The notes under the pieces: model-generated | What the model was told of the DNA's origin: nothing | Seen by the model: the letters and a program-made list of their open reading frames with translations, nothing else | Databases searched by the model: none | Made by a program: the position numbers and the translations under genes | Origin: an uncultured Erythrobacter sp. | Lineage (GTDB): Bacteria; Pseudomonadota; Alphaproteobacteria; Sphingomonadales; Sphingomonadaceae | Direction of reading: 5' to 3' | Assembly (NCBI GenBank): GCA_947500645.1 | Contig: CANMSD010000002.1 | Coordinates: forward strand, 496,001-560,000 | DNA: 64,000 nucleotides | Shown here: piece after piece, positions 42,565 through 51,496 of the stretch | How positions within the stretch are numbered: position 1 is the stretch's first letter | How the letters are laid out: every line of letters starts with the position of its first letter

Positions 42565-44757
42565 ATGAACACGCAACAAGATGGCGCTGCCACCACGCCC
42601 GCCATCGGCGGCACTCGCGCTCTGGGCGTTAATCTCAGTGATCGGCCGGTGTTGCTGCACTATTGGCAGCTTCTTAATCGATACAAATGGTTAATGGCGG
42701 CAATCGTAGCGGCCTCTGTGGCGCTAGCGCTGGTGGCGACATTGCTGATGCGCCCGCAATACACCGCGACATCGCGGATTGAGATCAGTCGCCAGGCTGC
42801 GAATGTGACCAACGTTGAAGGGCTCGAATCCACCGAGGCGGGGATCGACCTTGAGTTTTATCAAACCCAATATGCATTGTTGCGCGCGCGCTCGCTTGCA
42901 GAGCGCGTTGCACGCGAACTCAGGCTTACCAATAGCGAAAGCTTTTTCGAGGCCCATGGCCGGCCCTTTGAGGGTCCCAACGGCGACGCTCCGACCGAGG
43001 TGCAGCAGGGTCAAGGGGAATTGCTTTTGGAGCGTCAACGTGACGCGGTCGATATCCTACTGGAGCACATCGCGATCGCTCCGATCCGTGGCTCGAGTTT
43101 GGTAGACATCAGCTACACCAGTGCTTCGCCGCAACTGTCTGAACGGATCGCCAACAGCTGGTCTCGTCAGTTCATAAGGGCCTCGATGGATCGGCGATTC
43201 GCGTCGACGACCGAAGCACGAGAGTTTCTAAATGAACGGCTGACAGAACTTCGAGCGCGCCTCGAAGATTCTGAGCGCAACTTGGTTACCTATGCCGCGA
43301 ACAAGAACATCGTAAGGCTTAACCCCGCAGAAAGTTCTGATTCCGGATCAGGCTCAGGCCGGACGTTGCTTGCCCAGGACCTCGAATCATTGAACGCGTC
43401 ACTGGCGGAGGCACAAGCAGCCCGCATTGGAGCACAAAGTCGCCTCCAGTCGTTGCAGACTAGTGCCGGTCAACAATCACTCAACAATCAAACGATCTTG
43501 GATTTGCGCAGTCGCCTGGCAGAAAGACGCGCAGAATATTCGCAGCTTCTGGCTCAATTTGAACCCGAGTATCCTCGGGCCCTGGCTCTGGCAGAGCAGA
43601 TTAAGTCACTGGAGAGCGCAATCAATGCTGAAGAAGGACGGGTTCGCTCCACAATTGAAAGCTCTTTCCGGGAAGCCAGCCAGCGCGAGGCAGCGCTACG
43701 CGCCCAGTTGGAGGAACGCAAAGGTGACCTGCAAGTCGAGGAACGCGACCGGATTCAGTACAATATCTTTTCTCGAGAGGTCGATACCAATCGTCAACTC
43801 TATGAGAATTTGCTTCAAAGATTCAAAGAAATTGGTGTTGCGGGCATTGCGGCCAACAACATCGCGATTGTCGATCTTGCGACCTTGCCGGTGGAGCCTT
43901 CGTCTCCACGTCTGCTGATCAATTTGCTACTCGCGGTCATGGTTGGCGCTTTCGCTGCGGGAGGTGTCCTGCTTGTCCTCGATCAACTCGATGAAGGGAT
44001 CCGCGATCCTCAATCTGTCGAAGATCGCCTTGGGATTCCGCTTCTGGGCACCATCGGCGAAGTGGGCGATGAGAATGAGTTCGAGCTCATCCAAGATCGA
44101 AAATCGGAGTTGTCCGAAGCCTATTTCACCGTTCACACAAATCTTGCTTTCGCATCGCCAAACGGCGTGCCCAAGATATTCATGCTCACCAGTACGCGAG
44201 AGAAAGAAGGCAAGACCACGTCTTCCATTTCGCTTGCAACGATTCTCGCGCGATCAAGTGGCAGCACGGTTCTGGTTGATGCCGATATGCGTTCTCCATC
44301 GATTGCCGAGGCCTTTGGGCTTGATAATGAATTCGGGGTAAGCAACATCTTGTCCGGAAGCGAGGAGGTTGGGCGTGCAGTGCAGGAGACCGGTCTTCCA
44401 AACCTATCCTGCGTAGGCACCGGCCCTGTCCCGCCAAGCGCAGCTGAGCTGTTAAGCGGTGATCGAATGGGCGAATTTCTGCGGCAGCTCGCAACGCGCT
44501 TCGATCATGTGGTTATCGACGCACCGCCTCTCTTGGGTCTGGCTGATGCGCCGCTCATCGCCCGCCATGCTGAAGGCGTGGTGTTCGTGGTCGAGTTTGA
44601 TCGAATCCCAGTGCGAGGCGCGCGCTCGGCTATTGAGCGGCTCCAAGCGGCAAACGCACCCATATACGGGGCGATTCTCACTAAGTACGACGCCAAGTCT
44701 GAAGGCTACGGTTATGGTTATGGCTACGGCTACGGCTATGGGAAACAAGATGGCTAA
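42565..44757 (+). CDS. GumC/Wzc-type chain-length regulator and tyrosine autokinase
   Basis: A 730-residue inner-membrane protein controlling EPS assembly. It has a first membrane helix (WLMAAIVAASVALALVATLLM), a large periplasmic coiled-coil Wzz domain, a second helix (LLINLLLAVMVGAFAAGGVLLVLD) and a cytoplasmic BY-kinase domain. The Walker A motif is STREKEGKTTSS, A' is VLVDADMRSPS and B is HVVIDAPP. The tail EGYGYGYGYGYGYGKQDG holds six tyrosines for autophosphorylation, coded by a hexanucleotide repeat. A GTG at 42553 overlapping the previous stop is an alternative start. It overlaps the next gene by 8 bases. Confidence 0.93.
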   Translation: MNTQQDGAATTPAIGGTRALGVNLSDRPVLLHYWQLLNRYKWLMAAIVAASVALALVATLLMRPQYTATSRIEISRQAANVTNVEGLESTEAGIDLEFYQTQYALLRARSLAERVARELRLTNSESFFEAHGRPFEGPNGDAPTEVQQGQGELLLERQRDAVDILLEHIAIAPIRGSSLVDISYTSASPQLSERIANSWSRQFIRASMDRRFASTTEAREFLNERLTELRARLEDSERNLVTYAANKNIVRLNPAESSDSGSGSGRTLLAQDLESLNASLAEAQAARIGAQSRLQSLQTSAGQQSLNNQTILDLRSRLAERRAEYSQLLAQFEPEYPRALALAEQIKSLESAINAEEGRVRSTIESSFREASQREAALRAQLEERKGDLQVEERDRIQYNIFSREVDTNRQLYENLLQRFKEIGVAGIAANNIAIVDLATLPVEPSSPRLLINLLLAVMVGAFAAGGVLLVLDQLDEGIRDPQSVEDRLGIPLLGTIGEVGDENEFELIQDRKSELSEAYFTVHTNLAFASPNGVPKIFMLTSTREKEGKTTSSISLATILARSSGSTVLVDADMRSPSIAEAFGLDNEFGVSNILSGSEEVGRAVQETGLPNLSCVGTGPVPPSAAELLSGDRMGEFLRQLATRFDHVVIDAPPLLGLADAPLIARHAEGVVFVVEFDRIPVRGARSAIERLQAANAPIYGAILTKYDAKSEGYGYGYGYGYGYGKQDG
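44704..44739 (+). repeat. hexanucleotide repeat coding Gly-Tyr x6
   Basis: Six tandem copies of GGYTAY encode alternating Gly and Tyr at the C-terminus of the tyrosine autokinase. Third-base variation between copies shows it is partly degenerate, yet in-frame gain or loss of units would change the number of phosphorylatable tyrosines. Confidence 0.9.
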
Positions 44758-46003
44758 AACCAAGCGCACTCGTAGCCAGACCACTGCAGCCTCGCCCAAT
44801 CGAAGCAAGCCGGTGCTTCTCGTGCTGATTATCGGCACATTTTTTGTAGTTTGTGCAAGCTTCCTGCAAGCCTTTGCTGCACTGTCGCACAAATCAAACC
44901 CAGTCGCTGTGGTGCAGTTCTTTCAAAACGAGCCGGTAGCAAATGTTCGTCTTGCTGACCTAAAGCTGGCTACGATTACTGCGGAAAGCGATTTTGGAGA
45001 TGAAACGGGCGTATTCGCTCGCCGTTCGTTGCGCGCTCAGGCCTTGAATCCAGGCGCGCTTCGGCATTTTGGCATACTCTCCATGTTCGAGGGCGACATG
45101 AACAAAGCGGATCAGGTGTTCGCTATGGCTCAACGCATGAGCAAACGTGATCACCTGACAAGTATTTACCGGCACGAGTTTGCAAACACGCTGGGTCGAC
45201 CGCAAGAAGCGGCTGAACATCTGGATAATGCAGCCCGGACCTCGCGGACTGCGCGGACGCAATTGCTGCCACGAGCAATAGAGTTCTTGGATGAGGCGGA
45301 TACGCGGATCGCTCTTGGCACCCAGCTAGCAGAAGACCCGGATTGGGCCGCTGACTTTTGGAGCGCGGCGAGCACTGATCGTAGCCGTAGTTCAGAATTG
45401 GCGATGCTACGGCTGGAAATGCCCAGTGGGAACACGCTCGTGCCCGACAACATCAGTCGCGCCATTATCCGCAACACGCTTTTGGATAATGAACCGGAGT
45501 TGGCGGTAGCGGTGTTTCGCCATGCTGCAGGCCAAGACAGCGCCAATCAAACGCTCGACAAGAACTTGGACTTTACCCCTGGGTACTGGCCGCCTTTCAC
45601 TTGGCAAAGCTTTGTCGTGGCTGATGCGACGGCTAGCGCAGCAAACGACGGCGTGTCACTCGATTTCAGCGTTCTGCCAGGCGCACAAAGGGCATTGCTA
45701 GCGCGCCGATTGATTAACTATCCTGCAGGGACATATCGATTGGCGTTCGAGCTGGAACAGGCTGAAGATGCCAACCTTAGAGCAGGGCAAGCGAGAATCT
45801 CCCTGCTCTGTGCAGACAGTGGCAAGTCGCTGGGCTCCGTAGCCCTTGAGGCAGAGGGCCGCACTGCCCCTCTCTCGACTATCTTCACCATCGATCAAGA
45901 CTGCGAATACCAATGGATCCGCGTCGAAAGCGCGCCAAACCCTTCTCAGGCGATCGCTAGTGGACGTATATCGGACTTGACGATCAATCACATTTCGGAA
46001 TGA
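44750..46003 (+). CDS. EPS-locus membrane protein of unknown function, possible TPR-like region
   Basis: A 417-residue protein with one N-terminal membrane helix (SKPVLLVLIIGTFFVVCASFLQAFAAL). A helical region with loose repeat character follows (RRSLRAQALNPGALRHFGILSMFEGDMNKADQVFAMAQRMSKRDHLTSIYRHEFANTLGRPQEAAEHL). The C-terminal beta-rich part (GTYRLAFELEQAEDANLRAGQARISLLCADSG) looks like a carbohydrate-binding-type sandwich, which is a guess. ATG at 44750 overlaps the autokinase by 8 bases; an ATG 12 bases earlier is possible. It may aid assembly or export. Confidence 0.75.
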   Translation: MAKTKRTRSQTTAASPNRSKPVLLVLIIGTFFVVCASFLQAFAALSHKSNPVAVVQFFQNEPVANVRLADLKLATITAESDFGDETGVFARRSLRAQALNPGALRHFGILSMFEGDMNKADQVFAMAQRMSKRDHLTSIYRHEFANTLGRPQEAAEHLDNAARTSRTARTQLLPRAIEFLDEADTRIALGTQLAEDPDWAADFWSAASTDRSRSSELAMLRLEMPSGNTLVPDNISRAIIRNTLLDNEPELAVAVFRHAAGQDSANQTLDKNLDFTPGYWPPFTWQSFVVADATASAANDGVSLDFSVLPGAQRALLARRLINYPAGTYRLAFELEQAEDANLRAGQARISLLCADSGKSLGSVALEAEGRTAPLSTIFTIDQDCEYQWIRVESAPNPSQAIASGRISDLTINHISE

Positions 46004-46006
46004 TCG

Positions 46007-47275
46007 ATGAAAGTCTGGTTGCTTCAGCGCGCGGAACCGACACCGCACGACAATGCCGGTGCCCAAAGGCGCCTCAGAACCGGACTGATGGCAGATTTCT
46101 TCCAAGCCGCCGGCCATGAAGTCATATGGTTCACTTCATCCTTCGATCACTATAACCGTCGCTTGCGCTATGACGAGACAACCACAAAAGAAGTTCGACC
46201 CGGCTATGACATCTGCTATCTGAAAGCGCGCGGGTACAAAAAGAATGCATCAATCGCCAGACTGCTCGATGAAAGAGCGGTGACGACGGAATTTCGGCGA
46301 GTGGCTCCTACCAAACAGCGTCCAGACTTGATCATTTCATCGCTCCCGTCAGTCGGCATGGCGGAAGTTGCCGGTGAGCTTGCGCAAAAATGGGGCGTCC
46401 CGATGATCACAGACGTTCGCGACCTGTGGCCGGATGTCTTCCTGGATCTGCTTCCCTCCTTTGCGAAGCCGTTCGCCATGCCGATGATCTCTTCGATGCG
46501 GCGGGAACTGGGAAAAGTTATCGATGCCAGCTCTGCGGTAATCGCTTCGTCCGACGCGCTGGTTCAATGGGCATTCGCCTATTCGAGCAGGACGAGACGG
46601 TCAGAAGATCGCTCGGTTCGCATGGCATACATGCCGTCAGAAGCACTCACGATTTCACCATCGGAAGAGGCGGAGTTCCAGAAGAAGTTCGCGATAAACC
46701 CCGATGAATTCAATATCCTGTTCGTTGGCACCATTGGCCCAATGATGAATCTAGACCCCGTGTTGCGCGCGGCGGAAATTCTCGCAGCGGAAGGCTTGCC
46801 GTCGCACTTCCGCCTGTGCGGTCATGGTTCTGATCTCGACAGGATCAGCACGGCCGCCAAAGGACTGCCAAATGTCACCTGTCCGGGCTGGGTGTCAGCA
46901 AAGGAGATCAGGTTTCTCCTTGGGCATTCAACCGCTGGCATAATACCGTACAGCGACATTCCCAGTTTCCAGATGAGCATATCGAACAAGTTTGGAGAAT
47001 ATCTCTCCGGTTCGCTTGTGATGCTTGCCAATAAGCGTGAGAGCGCTATGGGCACTCTCGTGACCGAAAATGGCGCAGGAATCGTCTACGATGACGATCC
47101 GGTTGCTCTTGCAAATGCAATCCGACGATTGCATGGCTCGCCAGAGCAGCTGGAGCGCCACCGCCATGGCGCGAAAAAGCTATATGACGAACAATTTCAT
47201 GGGCCGACCGTCTATTCACGCTTCGTGAAAGACATGGAGAATCTGGCTCACAACCATTCAAGCAATTTAAGGTAG
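46007..47275 (+). CDS. glycosyltransferase family 4 protein (WbuB-like)
   Basis: A 422-residue GT-B retaining glycosyltransferase. The N-terminal acceptor domain has RRLRTGLMADFFQAAGHEVIWFTSSFDHYNRR and PMITDVRDLWPDVFLDL. The C-terminal donor domain has NILFVGTIGPMMNLDPVLRAAEIL, FRLCGHGSDLDRI, and IPSFQMSISNKFGEYLSGSLVMLAN in place of the E-x7-E motif. The closest familiar relatives are WbuB-type N-acetylfucosaminyl transferases; donor specificity here is unknown. It starts 4 bases after the preceding stop. Confidence 0.88.
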   Translation: MKVWLLQRAEPTPHDNAGAQRRLRTGLMADFFQAAGHEVIWFTSSFDHYNRRLRYDETTTKEVRPGYDICYLKARGYKKNASIARLLDERAVTTEFRRVAPTKQRPDLIISSLPSVGMAEVAGELAQKWGVPMITDVRDLWPDVFLDLLPSFAKPFAMPMISSMRRELGKVIDASSAVIASSDALVQWAFAYSSRTRRSEDRSVRMAYMPSEALTISPSEEAEFQKKFAINPDEFNILFVGTIGPMMNLDPVLRAAEILAAEGLPSHFRLCGHGSDLDRISTAAKGLPNVTCPGWVSAKEIRFLLGHSTAGIIPYSDIPSFQMSISNKFGEYLSGSLVMLANKRESAMGTLVTENGAGIVYDDDPVALANAIRRLHGSPEQLERHRHGAKKLYDEQFHGPTVYSRFVKDMENLAHNHSSNLR

Positions 47276-47282
47276 TCGACCA

Positions 47283-48131
47283 ATGCAGTCCCCAATCGAG
47301 TACAAGCCATCGCTCGTCGGTCGAAGCGCGCGTATTGTGCTGCCAGCATTGCATAAAGTGCTTCCGACCAAGCTCTATGGCAAGGTATACGAGCTTGCCT
47401 ACGGCAGTTATAAAAGCTTTCTCTATGCTGCACATGGAGCAAAGACCTTCGCTCGCAAGCCGTTCGTACGCGGTGAAGCCAAGCTGAGAGATAAACTCAG
47501 TTTCCAACTGTTGCCGCACACTATGGGTGGACGCAAAGCGCTTGAAAACGCTTTCGACGTCGTTGCTGAAGTCGAGCGGCGCGGGGTCGACGGCGTGATC
47601 GTGGAATGCGGTGTCGCTGAAGGCGGAACTGCAGCGATGATGGCCCTCACCAACCGCGAGCTGGGCAAGCAAGAACGCGAAAAATGGTTCTTCGATTCCT
47701 ATGAAGGTCTGCCGGAACCAACGGCCGAGGACTACCACGACGGTCGCGCTGGCGAATTTATCCGCCCTCTGCCGGAGGGTTCATGTCTAGGAACCATCGA
47801 ACAGGTCAGCGAACTGTTGTTCGACGACCTGAAATTCGATCGTGAACAGACCCACTTGGTCAAAGGCTGGTTCCAAGACACGGTCCCTGCTCATAAGGAC
47901 AAACTTGGCTCGATCGCTGTTCTTCGACTGGATGGGGACTGGTATGAGTCCACGAAAATTCCGCTCGACAACTTCTACGACAAGATTCCTGAAGGCGGAT
48001 TTGTGATCATTGATGACTATGCGACTTGCTTCGGCTCTCGCAAAGCGGTTGACGAATTTCGTGCGGAACGAGGAATCGTGACTCCACTTCGCGAGGATGG
48101 TCGCGGGGGCGTCTATTTCGAACGAGGGTAA
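47283..48131 (+). CDS. TylF/MycF family O-methyltransferase
   Basis: A 282-residue SAM-dependent methyltransferase. Motif I is in GVIVECGVAEGGTAAMMAL; WFFDSYEGLPEPTAEDYHDG and AVLRLDGDWYESTKIPLDNFYDKIPEGGFVIIDDYATCFGSRKAV match the TylF family, with aspartates for the metal site. TylF/MycF methylate sugar hydroxyls in antibiotics; related enzymes in EPS loci are expected to methylate a glycan or sugar nucleotide. The next gene starts 35 bases inside its 3' end. Confidence 0.88.
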   Translation: MQSPIEYKPSLVGRSARIVLPALHKVLPTKLYGKVYELAYGSYKSFLYAAHGAKTFARKPFVRGEAKLRDKLSFQLLPHTMGGRKALENAFDVVAEVERRGVDGVIVECGVAEGGTAAMMALTNRELGKQEREKWFFDSYEGLPEPTAEDYHDGRAGEFIRPLPEGSCLGTIEQVSELLFDDLKFDREQTHLVKGWFQDTVPAHKDKLGSIAVLRLDGDWYESTKIPLDNFYDKIPEGGFVIIDDYATCFGSRKAVDEFRAERGIVTPLREDGRGGVYFERG

Positions 48132-48786
48132 TCTCATCCCGCACTCGTCCGACATTGAACCAAAACCGATCTACGAAACGGCGAAAAGGCTCGGAGACAT
48201 GCTGCTTTCGAGCTTGTTGATCTTGCTGCTTGCGCCGGTGATTGCGGCGCTGGCTCTTGGCGTGAAAGTTTCTTCTCCCGGCCCAGCGCTCTATCGCGGA
48301 ACTCGTACAGGTCGCCACGGCATCCCGTTTGCAATCCTGAAATTTCGCTCGATGGTCATCGATGCGGATAAAGGTGCTGGAACGACCAGTCGCAATGATG
48401 CGAGAATCTTTCCGTTTGGAGCATTTCTGCGTCGCTACAAGCTCGATGAGCTGCCGCAGCTGTTCAACGTATTGAAGGGCGATATGAGTTTTGTCGGCCC
48501 GCGGCCGGAACTGCCTCGCTATACCGACCAGTATAACGGCGACGAGCTGTGCATTCTGGCCGTGCGGCCAGGTATAACGGATTTGTCATCGCTGCGCTTC
48601 AATGACCTTGGCGCGCTGATCGATGATGAAGACCCGGACAGCAGCTTTGAACGCAATGTGCTGCCCATGAAAAACAAGCTTCGCGTTGAATATGTCAAGC
48701 GTCGCGGCATCCTCCTCGATATACAATTGGTAGCGCAAACCATTCTTGTTGTGATCGCCAAACCATTTCGAAAGTCACGCTCATGA
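48097..48786 (+). CDS. initiating sugar-phosphate transferase (PglC/WcaJ catalytic type)
   Basis: Transfers the first sugar-1-phosphate to undecaprenyl phosphate. At 229 residues it contains only the catalytic core: a re-entrant hydrophobic helix (MLLSSLLILLLAPVIAALALGV), SPGPALYRGTRTGRHGIPFAILKFRSM, the Asp-Glu dyad in YKLDELPQLFNVLKGDMSFVGPRPELP and a C-terminal amphipathic end. This is the small PglC-like monotopic form. The only in-frame start ahead of the core is the ATG at 48097, overlapping the methyltransferase by 35 bases. It has an ATGA overlap with the next gene. Confidence 0.92.
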   Translation: MVAGASISNEGNLIPHSSDIEPKPIYETAKRLGDMLLSSLLILLLAPVIAALALGVKVSSPGPALYRGTRTGRHGIPFAILKFRSMVIDADKGAGTTSRNDARIFPFGAFLRRYKLDELPQLFNVLKGDMSFVGPRPELPRYTDQYNGDELCILAVRPGITDLSSLRFNDLGALIDDEDPDSSFERNVLPMKNKLRVEYVKRRGILLDIQLVAQTILVVIAKPFRKSRS

Positions 48787-49724
48787 GTAGCAAAGCACAG
48801 ATTGTGATCGGCTGCGAGCAGCTCGGAGGTACGGACTGGGGCGCGATAGACGAAAACGAGATAAAGTCCGCCATTTCCCGCGCATTCGACAATGGTTTGC
48901 GCAGGTTTGATACTGCAGATGTCTATGGCCTGGGCGCGAGCGAAGAGCGGCTCTCGCAAGCTCTGGGATCACGCATCCACGATGCCTTCATTATCAGCAA
49001 GGGAGGCGTCCGCTGGGAGAAAGGCGATGGACGAGCTCGCACCTGGAAGGACAACAGCCCGGCCTACCTAGCTAGCGCGCTGGATGATAGCTTGCGACGC
49101 CTCAACGTCGATGCGATTGATCTGTATTTCATTCATTGGCCGGACAATGTCACGCCGATCGACGAAATGCTGAGTTTTTGCGAGACGGCAAAGACTGCTG
49201 GCAAAATCAAATCCTTTGGACTTTCGAACTTTCCTCGGGAGGCTGTCCACACCGCAGCGCAATCCGGGCTTGGCGCAATGCAGAGCGGTTTGAGCTTGCT
49301 TAGCACAGAAGCCGAACAGCGCCCATTTGTTGAAGCGGGTGTGCTAAGCTTGGCCCGGTATGGTTATGGAGCATTGGCCCAAGGGTTGCTGACCGGAAAA
49401 TATTCGGTGCAAGACAAATTTGGAGCAAATGATCGCCGCCATCGCTTGTCGCACTTTGCGCAGCTTGATCACGCCCACATTCGACAGATTCTCGACACAC
49501 TGAAAGGCTGTGCAGTCAATCATAATAAGACGATGGGGCAAATAGCGGTTCAAGCACTACGCCAATCCGGCTTGCTCGAAAACGTGATCGTTGGCGTCAA
49601 AAGCATTGCCCAGATAGACGATCTGCTGGGCTTGGCAGGATTCGAGTTGAGTCCTGAAGCACTCACGCAGCTGTTTGCCAGCACCGCATGGCAAACTGCC
49701 GCATTGCAGCCGGCGAACGATTGA
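48783..49724 (+). CDS. aldo/keto reductase
   Basis: A 313-residue NAD(P)H-dependent reductase with the (beta/alpha)8 fold. The catalytic tetrad is seen as Asp and Tyr in RRFDTADVYGLGASEERLSQAL, Lys in FIISKGGVRWE and His in DLYFIHWPD; GVKSIAQIDDL marks the cofactor end. Together with the following transketolase pair it may reduce a keto sugar during synthesis of an unusual glycan component. It is translationally coupled (ATGA) to the sugar transferase gene. Confidence 0.9.
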   Translation: MSSKAQIVIGCEQLGGTDWGAIDENEIKSAISRAFDNGLRRFDTADVYGLGASEERLSQALGSRIHDAFIISKGGVRWEKGDGRARTWKDNSPAYLASALDDSLRRLNVDAIDLYFIHWPDNVTPIDEMLSFCETAKTAGKIKSFGLSNFPREAVHTAAQSGLGAMQSGLSLLSTEAEQRPFVEAGVLSLARYGYGALAQGLLTGKYSVQDKFGANDRRHRLSHFAQLDHAHIRQILDTLKGCAVNHNKTMGQIAVQALRQSGLLENVIVGVKSIAQIDDLLGLAGFELSPEALTQLFASTAWQTAALQPAND

Positions 49725-49780
49725 TTTCTCCCTGTTGCGTGTTAGAGCGCAACCGAAATCGCACTATTAAGAAAAAATCA

Positions 49781-50596
49781 ATGAAACCTAACTCTTCAAG
49801 TCAGGAGCTAGCGGACTTCATTCGACACTCAGTGGTGCGAATGACTTCTTATGGCAAATCCTCCCACGTCGGCTCATGCCTGTCGATCGCTGATATTCTG
49901 GCAGTCCTCTATGGTGATGTGCTGAACGTCGATCCGGATAGGGCGGATTGGGTCGATCGCGACCGTTTCATTCTGTCCAAGGGGCACGCTGGCGCGGCAG
50001 TATATGCCGCTCTCGCGGGGCGCGGCTTCTTCGATGAGAGCCAACTGGACGACCACTACATTAATGGGTCACGCATGTCCGGTCATGTGTCGCACAAGGG
50101 AATTGCCGGCGTTGAGGTATCCACCGGATCGCTTGGCCAAGGTCTCTCACTGGGCGCGGGCATGGCACTAGCATCAAAACTGGATGATCATAAACGGCGT
50201 GTTTTTGTGGTGATGAGCGACGGCGAATGCAACGAAGGCTCCGTTTGGGAGGCGGCGATGTTCGCCGCCCATTTTCGTTTGTCCAAACTTTACGCGGTAA
50301 TCGATTACAACAAATTGCAGTCTATCGCATCTACCGAAGAGACCATGGCGCTAGAGCCATTCGAAGATAAATGGCGCGCATTCGGGTGGGAAGTGCGCCG
50401 TGTCGACGGTCATGATCATGCCGACTTACGTGAGGCAATGTCGGAGCCGGCAGACAAAGATCGCCCGGTTGTGGTGATTTGCGACACTGTGAAAGGCAAA
50501 GGCGTCTCCTTTATGGAGAACGCTGTATTGTGGCACTATCGTGCGCCAAATGATGAAGAGCGTGAGAGCGCCCTCAAAGAGTTGAGCGCATCATGA
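49781..50596 (+). CDS. transketolase, N-terminal (TPP-binding) subunit
   Basis: A 271-residue alpha-like half of a split transketolase. It shows the TPP/metal motif VVMSDGECNEGSVWEAAMFAAHFRLSKLYAVIDYNKLQS, ILSKGHAGAAVYAALAGRG and the HVSHKGIAGVEVSTGSLGQGLSLGAGMAL loop. The first motif residue is Ser rather than Gly of GDG. It forms an active enzyme only with the next gene product, with which it overlaps (ATGA). ATG at 49781 is taken; the ORF start upstream lies inside the reductase gene. Confidence 0.93.
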   Translation: MKPNSSSQELADFIRHSVVRMTSYGKSSHVGSCLSIADILAVLYGDVLNVDPDRADWVDRDRFILSKGHAGAAVYAALAGRGFFDESQLDDHYINGSRMSGHVSHKGIAGVEVSTGSLGQGLSLGAGMALASKLDDHKRRVFVVMSDGECNEGSVWEAAMFAAHFRLSKLYAVIDYNKLQSIASTEETMALEPFEDKWRAFGWEVRRVDGHDHADLREAMSEPADKDRPVVVICDTVKGKGVSFMENAVLWHYRAPNDEERESALKELSAS

Positions 50597-51480
50597 GGGA
50601 CAGTTTTGTCGCCACGATTACCGATCAGCTCGATAAGGACGAGCAGGTCCTGCTGCTCACTGGAGATCTGGGCTTCGGGATTTTCAACGATATCAGCGAT
50701 CGGTTTCCTGAGCGTTTCATAAATGTCGGAGTCGCCGAGCAGAATATGATCGGCGTTGGGTCTGGCTTATCGATGATGGGCAAGGCCGTATTTTGTTATT
50801 CGATTGCCAATTTCGTGTTCATGCGGGGCCTCGAACAGTTCCGCAATGGGGCCGTCTACCATGATACAAATGTTACCTTGGTTTGCTCGGGCGGCGGCTT
50901 CACCTATGGGCAGCTTGGGTTCACGCATTTCGCGATTGAAGACTATGGTATTATCTCCGCTCTAGGATCGGTGGACATCTACCACCCTTCAACCAGCGAT
51001 CAGGTGCAAAGAGCGGTTGAGGAATGCGCCAAGTTGCCTGGGCCGAAATATCTGAGACTTGAGAAAAAAGAGCTAGATTTCCCTACGCTCGCGACCTTTG
51101 GTGAGCGCGCCGGCTTAGCCCTGCACCATCAGGGCGAGCAGTATGGCATCATTGCGATCGGCGGACTTCTGGAAGAGGCAATGGCAGCGGCCGAGCAATC
51201 GAACGCGGACGTTGCAGTTTACAGCCTGCCCCGACACCTCGCGCTCGGTGACCCGGAGGTGAAAACTGCTCTTAGTCGCCATTCAAAATTGATTTGTATC
51301 GAAGAACATGTACGGCCAAACAGCGTCGGGCAAAAACTCCAGTCGATGGGGTTCGCGGTCGATCATCTGGCCATCTCTGATACAGGTCCCTCAGTGGTAG
51401 GAGACCAAGCATTTCTCCGTAACCATTACGGACTGACCGTAGACGGGCTTTGCGCAAGCCTGACTCAGCTCGATCTATAA
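50593..51480 (+). CDS. transketolase, C-terminal (pyrimidine-binding) subunit
   Basis: A 295-residue beta-like half. INVGVAEQNMIGVGSGLSMMGKAVFCYSIANFVFMRGLEQFRN contains the glutamate that activates TPP and the pyrimidine-binding face. The C-terminal domain includes ICIEEHVRPNSVGQKL. It pairs with the upstream N-terminal half. Split transketolases in sugar loci usually move a two-carbon ketol unit onto a dedicated sugar rather than serving the pentose phosphate pathway; here that is inferred from the EPS setting. Confidence 0.93.
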   Translation: MRDSFVATITDQLDKDEQVLLLTGDLGFGIFNDISDRFPERFINVGVAEQNMIGVGSGLSMMGKAVFCYSIANFVFMRGLEQFRNGAVYHDTNVTLVCSGGGFTYGQLGFTHFAIEDYGIISALGSVDIYHPSTSDQVQRAVEECAKLPGPKYLRLEKKELDFPTLATFGERAGLALHHQGEQYGIIAIGGLLEEAMAAAEQSNADVAVYSLPRHLALGDPEVKTALSRHSKLICIEEHVRPNSVGQKLQSMGFAVDHLAISDTGPSVVGDQAFLRNHYGLTVDGLCASLTQLDL

Positions 51481-51496
51481 AAATCTAGGAAACAGA

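Noticed and set aside
44704-44739. Tandem repeat as CRISPR or VNTR outside genes
   Set aside because: Units are 6 bases, without spacers, and encode the Gly-Tyr tail of the autokinase.
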